Origin: Adiantum capillus-veneris | Lineage: Eukaryota; Streptophyta; Polypodiopsida; Polypodiales; Pteridaceae | Length of the DNA stretch: 64,000 bases | Direction of reading: 5' to 3' | Assembly (NCBI GenBank): GCA_014529385.2 | Contig: CM043955.1 | Location: 141,206,640 to 141,270,639 of the forward strand | Shown here: one piece after another, positions 47,194-57,789 of the stretch | Layout: each line of letters starts with the position of its first letter | Position numbering within the stretch: position 1 is the stretch's first letter | The notes under the pieces: model-generated | Seen by the model: the letters and a program-made list of their open reading frames with translations, nothing else | Told to the model about the DNA's origin: nothing | Database searches by the model: none | Position numbers and translations under genes: made by a program

Positions 47194-47640
47194 AGAGGGG
47201 GGATGTTGTACCTCCAGAACATTGGAATTTTAATGAATAAGTTTGAGTAGAATTTTTACTAGAGTACTGTCTTGGTGCCGCTTTGCAATACTAAGTGAAG
47301 GGTTGTCTTAAAGAATATTGTGAATCGGAATCGTGGAAAGTGGGGGCTTGGCTCAGGTTGCCAATGCCTATGAGAAGGGTGGTCCCGATTTTTCGAGAAC
47401 TCTCTGTCCCCATAGTGTTTAAATCGACACTAGTAATACTCATTGCCCCTAGAGCGGCAAAGTCTCAAGTGTACGTGCCTCTGAAACATGGGGAAAAAGG
47501 CACTCGAGATTTCTCCCCTCTTGGAAGGTGGGTCTTAGGATTGCTAGATAGGTTGAGTACGCTTCCCCTGCGAGGTGGAGCTAGATCTCATTGCTAGTAG
47601 GCTCAAACTTGACTCACTTTATGATGAGAGATCATCCGCT
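47194..47640 (+). repeat. polypurine tract and partial LTR of an unidentified element
   Basis: AGAGGGGGGA (47194-47203) followed by TGTTGTACCTCC has the form of a plus-strand primer and LTR start. The sequence after it continues to about 47640, where element B starts. No partner LTR is in the window. Confidence 0.45.
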
Positions 47641-50600
47641 AGTTGAACCCTGAACCACATTTTTTGCTTCCGCTATAGATCTAGTAGCCACCAGGTTCAC
47701 CATCAGATCCGTCATTTGATACGGCGGGGTGGGGACCTCAAAATATGGTGGAAAACCCTTCAGTGATTCATCAGTTCTATTAGACACGACTCTTGCATTC
47801 TCTACATCAGGCAAGGATTTAACGTTTTCTATCTTGTCAGGTACCCTTTGTTCAGTTTTGATATGTGTTTCATTGTTTGGTGGTTTGATTATTCTATCCC
47901 TCACTTACATAGGTGGAGGCTCTAGTAAGGCTTGTGCAGTTTCAATCAACTGCTTGCACATCTCTAGTCTCTATTTTTCTATCTCTGGATATGGATATGT
48001 CATCCACCTTTGCTCTAGAGTCTGTCTATTTTTCAATCTTTCTTCATAGGCTTGCAAGATTGGATCCAAGGGTTCATTCACCTTATCTACCAATACAGAC
48101 TCTCCTGACCTTGCACTCCTAGGTCCCTCCGTCGATTTTAGAGAGTCGGACTCTCTCTGCTGTTTAAGTTGCTCTCAAGCCATTGTTAGCTCAGCTTCTA
48201 TAGCCTTCTGTTTTCTTTCACGTCTAGCTTTCATTTTCGCTCTTCGTTCTTTCCAAGAATTATCACGAGTGACGCTAGAATTTTCAGTCTTGATTTCCTC
48301 TTGATTTTCATCCCTACTCTTGGGATGATTGTCATCTTTCCTTGTTTGGGCTCTCGTCAAGACCTTAACAGGAATTGTAGTTTCATTTTCTGACCCTCCA
48401 CTGGAAGACATTTCTTCGAGCATGTTCAAAGTAGTCTTTGCTCCTTTGCTCGGGTTCTTAGGGCAATCAAGAATCAAGTGAGTAATTCCACACTCGGTGC
48501 AATATACGTTGACCCTAATGATTTCATCATGAGGACAATTTCTTAGCCAATGGTCTCCACCACACTTGTAGCAGGGTCCCTTAGGCTGTTGAGGTGCTCC
48601 TTAAGCTCCTCTTTGTTGGTAAGCATGCCTCTGCCCGCCTATGCCTCCGTTGGCTATGAACAACAATGTTCGTTCATCTAAGCTGTATCTTACTTCTCCT
48701 GCTGCATGTGCAGCTGTTGGTGGTCTTGTCCTTCCAATCATGCTCCAAGGTTTTGGCTTTGGGGGTTCTTCCGGTGTATAATAGACAAGATTTACTGCAT
48801 ATCCATTGGAATCATCGTAATATGCATGCATAGGTACCAAAGCCTTCTCTTCTAGTTCATTTACCGTTGGTGTGTATCTTATGCCTACCTCCTGGTAGGG
48901 GTGGTTGTTGCCCCAATACTGGTTGTGGTCTTTCTACACCTACAGGTCCTGGTAGGTTGCCTGCTTGATACCTAGGCATCGGTGGAAGTTGAGGAGATGC
49001 TGCCTGAACTTGGGGAGCATATGGTCGCTCTCTCACATATCCCTTGTTATAATAACATTCTTCCGTTACATGGTTTGTCCATTTGTGTTCAATAGCACAC
49101 CACTTTGGCTGTTGAGCCTGAGGCTTGGTATACATATTAATTTTTTTTAGCACTTCCTCTACACGCTGCTCCTGGCTTACAGCTACTTCTCCTTTCGGTG
49201 TTGTCTTAGCGGACTTGCTTCCACTTTGTTGTGAGGATGAATCGTCATCAAGATCCTTGAATTCACCCTCCTTGTAGACTGCACAATTGTCTACAAGGTA
49301 AAGAGATCCTTAGTTAACTCATTTAACGCCGTGCTCCTCTTCATATGTAAGTCCTTCTAGAGATCTACATTCCTTAGTCCTTGAATAAATATAAGCATAA
49401 GTCTGGACTAAGTTGGCAGTTCTTCCACAGGGTAGAACTTCACATATCTTTTTAGTCTAGGGCTGTCTTTCACATAGATTCCCCTTCTTTCTGTTTGAAC
49501 TTATGGATTTGTGAGGCTATATTATGAGCTATCCCCCTTTGTGAGAATTCCTCAATAAACTGGTCAAAAACCTCCTCCATAGACTCGAAATCTCTACGCT
49601 CCACAGAGTCAAACCAAGTAGCGGCATCCTCCTCTAGAGTAAGCCCAAACCCTGCAAATTAAGTAGGGAAGTCCAACACTTCTTCAGCTCTAATTACACG
49701 CACAAAGGCTGCTACATGATCCCTAGGATCTTTGTTTCTCGTGTATTTCTTGTTTACCCATTTTTGCACCTGCGAAGGTCTAATTCTACGATGGTCTACA
49801 AATCTCATCATTGGTTCTCCTCGTCCTACTCGATATACCTCCTCTGGCCTTCGGTAATGGGAGGGTTCCTCTCCGAGAGGTGCCCCTAAGCCATAATTTC
49901 TGATGGTTTTTGTAAGAGGTGGTTCATCTCTTTGAACTCTTTCTATGGGTGGTCTTCTAGGCTGTGCCGACTCTTGAGTTTTTGGCTTACTCTCACCTTG
50001 ATATTGTGAATAGAGTGGTGGTTCTTGTAAATCTCTTACCCCTCTTGTAGCTGGATAACCATCTCTATTTCGGTTTTGTTCTAATGTCTCACTTTGTTGA
50101 AGCCATGCCTGCAATGATGGTTGGGTGGCTTGTTGGTTCTGGTAGTTGAACGTATTATGTCGGTTAGAATATGAAGTTGTCGCGTACTCTTCTGAAAATG
50201 GATTTGTTCAGTTGCTAGCGATATAGGTGGACCTTGGTACTTCTTCGGGGGCATATGTTGATGTTTCTGGACCTGTTTCCTTTTCTATCTCCTCTGGGAG
50301 GATGCGTTTGTATTCTCGCCCATACCTATCAACAAAAATGATATCCTTCTCCATAGAAATTTCATAAGAGAATAAGTAAAGAACCTTGTCTTTGCCTAAT
50401 TCATTTGGGTAGGGTTCTTTGCATCAAAAATAAGAGACTACTCCCTCGCTCTCATGCTTGTAAATCCCCACATTCCCATTATAGGTAGAGACCCTGGTTG
50501 TTTTTTTATCATACATAAAAAGAGCTTCAGTTCAATCAATTTTTGGAGGCGGTTCTTGAGTTTCTGAGACCATTTTTCCTTTTTCCACATTATCTCCATA

Positions 50601-50891
50601 TCTATTGTAATCCTCAGGGTTGCTAACTATCAGATAGTGGTTCCCCTTTTCATCTCAGAATCTATCTCCATCATCATAGACTTGAATTATCTCTAGTCTC
50701 TGAGACGGTCTTTCTTCTATACAAATACACTTGCATCCCCGATAGTCAGAATAAACTAGGGCTCCCCTAGAGTTTGTTCCTTCTAAGAAGATTATAGTGA
50801 ACTTGGCATCCTTCAAAGGTTTCTCGGAGGTACTTCCTCCTAGAATTGGTCCTTTACCAAAGAAACCTCCTGGCTGTTGACTCCCCATCAT
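47640..50891 (-). pseudogene. gag: gag region of element B
   Basis: The frame starts MMGSQQPGGFFGKGP at 50891 and includes the N-terminal 260 residues missing from copy A. Stops are frequent; one near 49657 (TAA) lies where A has Gln (CAA). A one-base shift occurs near 48890. The retrotransposon-gag domain spans about 49740-49500 and the Cys knuckle motifs about 48590-48460. From about 47745 the protein diverges from copy A (FEVPTPPYQMTD instead of APTVEEKW), so either A or B has been rearranged there. The segment ends in an unrelated LTR fragment. Confidence 0.85.
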
Positions 50892-52748
50892 GAAGGACTT
50901 ATCTCATGAAGTGTCAGTATCACTACCCTCCTCAATGATCGGTGCTAATGGGTCTAGCCTTGTCTGAGTTACACTCTCCTCAATGGACGTGGTTCTTACT
51001 TGACTTTTGACACTTTTAGCTCCTGCCTTAAAAAAGGCTCCTGACCTTAAACACATAAGACTCAATGTTGTATTGTAAACTTAAAGCTTACCTGGACTTC
51101 TCTTGCCTGTGCAACTATGTGATGATCTCCTTTTGGAATCTACACATGTATGGTTAGTATGTTCACAAGGGTTGTCTTTGAGCGGTTGAATAATTTTTTT
51201 TTCAATTATGTACAACAAATATCAATTTTCTATGACACTAGTCACTCTTAGCAATTTTGTGTTTTCTCCCCACTGAATGTCTCAGGGTCTTCTGGTAGTC
51301 AAATTTCAAATTTGAAATGAAGGTTGGGATCTAGGTGAAGAGCTTATCCCTGTTGTGTAGTCACAATTTTCAAAAAATGTCTGACTCATGAATTCCTTGG
51401 TCTATCGCGATAGACTAGGTAGATACATTAGTACAAGTCAATTTAGAACTCTGACTTCACCTTTGGGTTCCCCTTACTCTCTACAGTCTATCCCTTGAAT
51501 TTCATACAATTTGGACTTTTGGTTTGTGTTTTAGGCCGAATCTAGTGTTTTTGTCAGACACTGAATCTATATCTGGACCTTAGACTCACTTCTAGTGATC
51601 CAAACACCTTGAAACTTGGTATGCGAGCTCTTTAGGTCCTATTTAAGCTAACCCTAGGAGGGTTTTGAAAAATAAGGTCTACAACCCAACTTCCTTAGTC
51701 TATTGTGATAGACTCATAATCTTCTCCAAACTTGGTCTTTTTCCAAAGTTCTCTCCACAGCTGGAATCCCCACCCTCTGTATGGTGTATTTACAAATTTT
51801 TGCAGTGTTCAGACAATAGGTCAAGGATTTTTTGCCAATATATCTCTGAGTTCAGACTCATAACACCAGACTTGGGGTTTGGTGGTCAAGCAGATGTCCA
51901 AATATCCTCAAATTTTGTGAGCACTCTTATTTTGATGTATTGAGCCAGTGGTCCAAGGGGTTTTGCATGAATGTTAGTCTATCCCCAAGTAGTAGTCTAT
52001 CACGATAAACTCAGCAGACGGAAACTGGGATGTTGATTTTTTACTGTTTTTGGACAGTTTGGTTTCCTGTTCCCTTAGAAGTCTATCCCTCAAATTTCGT
52101 TCAATTTGGACCCCTTTTGACCTTGGAATCAAGAACTTTTACTTTTCTATGGAAAATTCACAGCTCAGATGCACTTGAAGTGATGCAAATTTGATGACAA
52201 TTCAAACTTAAGCTTGTGAATATCAGTTGTACATCATGACACAATCAGTTTACCCAAGGCTAGTGGTTATATCTCTTTTTGGCCTCTTTAGGTTCACTTA
52301 GTGTTTTCTTATGGCAATCCCTTGTTTCTTTTTGTTGGTTTTGGTCACAATTTTAATGTTTTCTCAAGCACTGGATCATAAATCCAAATGTCTACTCTAT
52401 TCACACCCTTAAAGAGTGTATGGTGTGGGTTTTTCTTTCAAGGCAAGCAAACAGCCTCGTTGCTTCTTCTCTTTGTTTTGTTTTGCGTTTTCACGGCATT
52501 TGTCTACACTATTTCTACACAACCATAACAAGCACTCAAAATCATAAAACCATAACTCCACATTATCCTACCTAACTAAATCTAACTAGTCGCAGACCCT
52601 CGACAAGACATTGGCTTCCAAGCTATCCACTAGACCTAAGGATACCCTCTCCTAAATCTTCTCTAAAAGTTTAAGCTCTCTCTAGTCGAAACTAAAGTAA
52701 GATAACCATCACATGAGTGACGTAGTTCTCCCTACTTAAGGTCTTGTG
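50892..52748 (-). other. leader of element B with palindromes at ~298-bp spacing
   Basis: No coding frame is supported in this 1.86-kb leader. Three palindromes of the form AGTCTATCGCGATAGACT lie at 51399-51416, 51697-51714 and 51994-52011. A second phrase, TCTATCCCT.[G/A]AATTTC followed by CAATTTGGAC, occurs near 51490 and again near 52083, 593 bp (two periods) apart. So the leader holds at least three diverged units of about 298 bp. Confidence 0.75.
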
Positions 52749-52766
52749 TCCCTGGCAACGGCGCCA
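52749..52766 (-). promoter_or_regulatory. primer-binding site, tRNA-Asp type
   Basis: The minus strand reads TGGCGCCGTTGCCAGGGA, one base from the complement of the 3' end of plant tRNA-Asp (TGGCGCCGTTGCCGGGGA). It lies one base from the LTR end. Minus-strand DNA synthesis would start here. Confidence 0.92.
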
Positions 52767-52767
52767 A

Positions 52768-53684
52768 TGTTTTAGGGCAAACTACTCCACTGTTCATGCT
52801 CAGAAGCACGACACAGACAACATACTTGTCATCCGGTGACACAACTAACCCGTAGGTGCACAGAGGCAATCTCGTTAGCTTGTCAGGCTGAGATCAACCT
52901 ACACATACGCACTTCTATGATGCATCAATCATTAATCCTTGTTAACTCCAATCCACTCTATCCCTAAATGCTCATAACACCGTTTACACATCAAATGAAC
53001 TTGGAATTGCTTCAAACTTTCTAGGCACCATCCCCTCACTAGGATACACTTACCTATAAGTCCAATCTCACCAGATTATAACCCAAGCTACCTCAAATAC
53101 AATCGTGATAGACTCACAGGTCATAGCCTAAAAGTGTGCGAAACCTAAGTCTATGAACATCTATGCGTAGCTAATCTCGCCCTCGTTCCATAAAGTACTT
53201 GATTGTTGAAAACAGACACCGTTTGTGCTACTTACAAGCAAAACAAGCTCTTGGGAAGATCGCTCATGAACAGCTCAAAGATGCGAATGCGTGGCGTAGG
53301 CGCGTAGCTCTCGGAGAGGCTGCCGCGATTGTGTGGTTGCTTCGTGAATCCGATGAGGGAGATGCACGTAGTTAAGAGGATAAGATCACACTCTCTCTCT
53401 CTCTCTCAGCCTCGTATGACACATAATTAATGATTCAAAATGTTATTCAAAAATGGTTCTAAGGTGACCTTTATACTTTAGTGACCTTAGCTCATAATGT
53501 ACATGGGGTTTTAATTGAGTTCTACTCATCATAATTACAAAGTGAAAACGCATTGCGTCTCGGCCAACTAATAAATCTATACATAATCCAGACAATTGGA
53601 TAAAGACGGTAGACATCATTGGCATTACAAAGGGAATTTGATAGTCATTACAAAGGGGCTTTATACAACTGTTGGGATCCAACA
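52768..53684 (-). repeat. 5' LTR of element B (917 bp)
   Basis: On the minus strand it runs from TGTTGGATCCCAACAG (53684) to GCCCTAAAACA (52768). It matches the LTR of element A along its length, including the CT/GA run near 53395. The outer end is a palindrome TGTTGGGATCCAACA (53670-53684). Confidence 0.9.
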
Positions 53685-54244
53685 TTGTGCTTGCTTGAGA
53701 TGCTTGTGGGAATACCCCCAAGTTAGAAGTGCTTTGTCATGCTTGATAAGTAAGGTGCTTGAGCACCTAAAGTCAAAATGATCCCTACATAAGAGGAGGC
53801 GAGCCCATATTGTAGGGGCTAGTGAGAGAATACACACACACACACACACACACACTCAAGGTAACCCCAAGCCTTTAGAGACCTTATTGTAGGGGCTAGT
53901 GAGAGAATACACACACACACACACACTCAAGGTAACCCCAAGCCTTTAGAGGTAGTAAGGGCATATGTCAAGCTCCTACCTTCTTGAGGTGCTTGAATCG
54001 TATTGGCAAGCTTAAAAGGGGTCCAATGATAAATTACTTGAATTAACTTATTGATTTTGCATTCATCAGGTCCTCTCTCTCAAAGGGGAAAGGGGGAAAC
54101 TTGTCCCAAGACTACCCCTATTGCTAGAAATGGACCAAGCTTGTGATTGGCTAGGCTTAGCAAGAGCCAATGAGCTCCAAGCATGAGCTAGAAGAGGGGG
54201 TCGAACAAAGCAACAAGAGGCCTTTCTTACAGGGTATACTCTAG

Positions 54245-54321
<77 letters not shown>

Positions 54322-55010
54322 ATTGTATGCTATGCAAAGTATAAGATCTCCATCTCCTTCTCCAAGCTCCTTGAGAAGTTGAGAGCCTACACCAACACTC
54401 TTGGCTATGGAGTGTAAATCTAACCAAGAGCCATGCTTCAATGCTTAAGCTTGCCATCTTCTCCATCTTCATACTATGATATTATGTATGCTAGCAAGAA
54501 GAGTTATGATAAGTGAGGAACTAATTCTTTCTTCTATGAAATGTTTCTTCTTCCTCTTATCTATCCTCATTCCCTGCTAGCTCTCTCCACCTTCGAAGGT
54601 GTTTGAGGTCTTGGGACTGAGGCTTGGGATAGTTAAAGCTTTCTTCAAAGTTTATGCTATGCTTGTGATTCATGAAGCTTTCTATCTTCATTGCATCACC
54701 TAGGTCACAAGGAACACATAGATTGTATTGTAACAAGTCTCTCTTCATGGGAGAAATCATAATACAAATGCCTATTGGAGGGGGTACCAGCTCCACATAA
54801 ATCCGGTCCTCAACTATTGTCATGTTCTCTAAATTCTTTCTCTTGCAAAAGTATTGTTCATGCCAAATTAACTAATTGCTATGATTATGTTGCTATCTTT
54901 AATTATGTTCACCCACCGCTATTCTCACAAAGTAATTTCTCAAAAGTACTCTGATGAATTTCCACTACTCTCAAGTTACATAGGACAATTCCATTACATT
55001 GGTATCAGGG
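53685..55010 (+). repeat. 5' LTR and PBS of element C
   Basis: The LTR ends CCATTACA at 54998, followed by TTGGTATCAGGG, a slightly changed initiator tRNA-Met site (GAG to GGG). A 77-bp tandem duplication lies at 53809-53962, each copy with a (CA)n run. A poly-C run (54247-54285) followed by (CA)n (54286-54320) lies near the middle. The 5' start is not certain, because the palindrome at 53670-53684 could belong to either LTR. Confidence 0.65.
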
Positions 55011-55411
55011 AATTTGGTTTCTCTTTTCTTGCTAAAGAAGAGATGTCCTTAAGTAGCCTATAAATGGATGATGTTGTTAATTATATTAGGGTAAGTGAAA
55101 CTCGGATCTATTATTGGTTTTGTTGAACCCACTATGTGGGATACGGTGCACACCTCGGAGCTTTGGAGTTAATAATGGAGTCTTTTTAGAGTTGCCTACG
55201 ACTTTACCATTATTAAGCCATAAGAAGTCCAAAAGGAGCTAGCCCTGATGAACTCTATTATGCTAGACCTACTCCACTACTCTCTATAATTAATCACTTT
55301 GAGCCGTGGGTGTAGATACTTAAGAGCCAAATTTCAAAGTCTAAGAGGAGTGGCAACTAAGGTTTTGAATTGCCAAAGGATACACTAAGTACATACATAA
55401 CTTTTGTTTAC

Positions 55412-56704
55412 ATGGTTGACAATAATCAAGAGAGTCGAATGAACATTGATAGCTTTGATTTTGCAGATGAAGGTGCTAACATGATGCTCCCATGTTTGTG
55501 AATTATCTCGTTACTAGGTTGCAGCAAGCTATGGGCAACCCTGCTTTGCAAGCCAAAGTTACTCAACAACTTTGTGCTTTGCAATCCAAAGAGGAGAGAG
55601 AGCTTAGGAGGCCTCATGAAGAGACCCCCAAAAGAATACTCTCTCCCATTTGAGAGGAGGAATCCAAAGAGAAAGAAATAAATGAAACTATAAGTTCCTT
55701 TGAAGATGTGGCTCCACGAAGACGGCGGTCTAGAAGATCACCCACTCCTCCCAAGAGGAAAAGATCAACACATAGTCCTTCTCCTCGTCACTCTGAAAGG
55801 GAAGAGAGCAAACAAAGGAAGCTATGATTACTCTCCTAGAGAATACAGGAGGGGAGGACATTGCAAATCATATCCTGCATGGCGAAGGTCCCGAAAGCTA
55901 AAGAAGTTCAAGGAGGGAGGAAAGAGTATCTCTTTTCTCACCTATGATGGCACCTTTGGTGCTATCGACAAAGTTTTGGCCTTCATCCAGCAATTTGATG
56001 CGGCCTTTGAAGATGAGGGCTTCACAGTGTCCTCCAAGCTACACCATGTAGCTACGCACGTTCAAAAATCATCTCATCAATGGTGGGCTAGCCTTCGTGG
56101 AAATGTCGAAGCCCTAAAGACATGGAAAACTCTACGAGTTTCCAGCATGAAGCAATTCCTTGCAAGCGATGCAAAGGACAAAGTGCTTACCGAATGGTGC
56201 ACCTTGAAGCTTCTCTCTCATGAGTCTATCCACAAGTATGTAGACAAGATTTGGGATTTACGTCTCAAGGCTACTGTCTTTCAAAAGATAGACTTTGCCA
56301 AGCAAAGACAGCAACTCTGTGCGGGACTACCTGAAGTGACGACCAAATACATCAATTTCCATCAAGGGGTTAGACAGAATGTCAAGCCCATGGAAAACAA
56401 AGACAAAAATGATACAAAGGGGAAAACCAATGCTCAAATTCTTCCCAAGGTACTTCCAACAACAACAACAACAATTAGTCCAAGGAGAAGGGATTTTACA
56501 ACGGCAAAAACAAACTCTCTCCTGAAGAGCTTGAAGCTTTTCTCAAGGACCATAAGTGTTTCAAGTGTGGGAGCAAGGACATGGCTATCGTTCCTGCCCA
56601 AAAAGAATGCTCACAATAAGACTCCTAGGGCTTCCACATCGAAACTCCAAAAGAGTATGCTCATTGCAAAGGATCATCACTTTCCAATGCTTGGGGAAAG
56701 GTGA
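55412..56704 (+). pseudogene. gag: gag of element C
   Basis: An ATG at 55412 gives MVDNNQESRMNIDSF; after one shift the frame reads VTRLQQAMGNPALQAKV, then a stop near 55652. An Arg/Ser/Pro-rich stretch (APRRRRSRRSPTPPKRKR) lies in one frame near 55710. The gag domain (55930-56350) has ISFLTYDGTFGAIDKVLAF, WWASLRG and WCTLKLLSHESIHKYVDKI. The knuckle near 56550 reads CFKCGSK in one frame and GHGYRSCPK in the next, so one base is missing inside CX2CX4HX4C. A capsid/nucleocapsid role is expected. Confidence 0.82.
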
Positions 56705-57051
56705 GAGAGCATGACACCTTCATCTTGTTTGACCCTGGCTCTACTCACAACTTTATATCAAAAGAGTTGGCCACCAAGTTGGGCATTCAATCTTTCAAGA
56801 TGGGAGATATGGTAGTGACTGACACAGCTTTCAAGGGAGAGCAAGCCTCCGTTACTCCCTTGATTGGGAAGTTGAGGCTTCATGTCCAAAGATATGTCAA
56901 CAAAGAAGACTTTTTCATCTCTCCTCTCCAACATGAGGATGCTATCCTAGGGGCGCCATGGTTTGATCACATGGCTGCCGATATGAAGTTCCTTGCAAGG
57001 AGAATCTACTTCACCGTAGATTCTCCTAAAAGGGAAAGAGCATGTATATAG
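56701..57051 (+). pseudogene. pro: protease of element C
   Basis: The sequence has LFDPGSTHNFISKELATKLG (56734-56790), with Pro where the active site normally has Ser or Thr (D-S/T-G), and AILGAPWFDHM near 56945, the C-terminal motif. It ends TAG at 57049. The changed active site and the absence of RT downstream mean it is inactive. Confidence 0.8.
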
Positions 57052-57308
57052 ATGCTAGTGAGCATATTTTCACCATTCCACTTGTAAATTCTCTTGCTTT
57101 TGATAAATCAATGAAGAGAACAGTTTTTGCGTATGTGATTTTGTTCAAAGAGTCTCTAAAAGATCCTAATGTTTCATCAAATGTAAATGGTAGAACATCA
57201 TTTTAGATGAAATGGGAAAACCCCACAGCTTTGGGACTAATTTCAACGCCTATGGATTCCTATTTCCCATTAAATTTGGAAAAAATTCATTTAGTTTGGG
57301 AATGTGAC

Positions 57309-57755
57309 AAAGAGATAGATTCTCAAGAAAATGGTGGTGTTGAGAAACACCTTTTAAATTTTTTATTTTTATGTGGGTGTTTCAAAACACTTCATAAAAG
57401 AGATAGATTCTCAAGAAAATGGTGGTGTTGAGAAACACCTTTTAAAATTTTTATTTTTATGTGGGTGTTTCAAAACACTTCATAAAAGAGATAGATTCCC
57501 AAGAAAATGGTGGTGTTGAGAAACACCTTTTAAATTTTTTATTTTTATGTGGGTGTTTCAAAACACTTCATAAAAGAGAGAGATTCTCAAGAAAATGGTG
57601 GTGTTGAGAAACACCTTTTAAATTTTTTATTTTTATGTGGGTGTTTCAAAACACTTCATAAAAGAGATAGATTCCCAAGAAAATGGTGGTGTTGAGAAAC
57701 ACCTTTTAGAATTTTTATTTTTATGTAGGTGTTTAAAAATACTTCATAAAATCAT
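57309..57755. repeat. 88-bp tandem array, five copies
   Basis: The phrase GGTGGTGTTGAGAAACACC starts at 57333, 57421, 57509, 57597 and 57685, exactly 88 bp apart each time. Each unit has a hairpin GGTGTT-gaga-AACACC and a second one GTGTTT-ca-AAACAC. Copies differ at only a few positions, so the array is young. It separates element C from the second transposase-like gene. Confidence 0.96.
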
Positions 57756-57789
57756 ACATAAGCTGGGGAAATAAAACAATGAGCAAGAT

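Larger units (their letters stand above)
47640..53684 (-). mobile_element. Ty3/gypsy element B, second copy of family A (5' half)
   Basis: In minus orientation it shows a 5' LTR, tRNA-Asp PBS, a leader of about 1.86 kb and gag, ending near 47640. It matches element A in gag (about 90% by eye) and LTR. RT, integrase and the third ORF are absent. The two copies face each other about 39 kb apart. B is the key to the start of A. Confidence 0.9.
53685..57055 (+). mobile_element. gypsy element C: LTR, leader, gag and protease
   Basis: The LTR-like region (53685-54998), tRNA-Met PBS (55000-55010), gag (55412-56704) and protease (56701-57051) are present. RT and integrase are absent, and the sequence becomes the 88-bp repeat array by 57309. 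The LTR and leader are shared with 20284-21367. The 5' LTR border at 53685 is inferred from where element B ends. Confidence 0.78.

Noticed and set aside
57309-57755. Regular direct repeats as a CRISPR array
   Set aside because: Units are head-to-tail identical over the full 88 bp with no unique spacers, and the DNA is eukaryotic.
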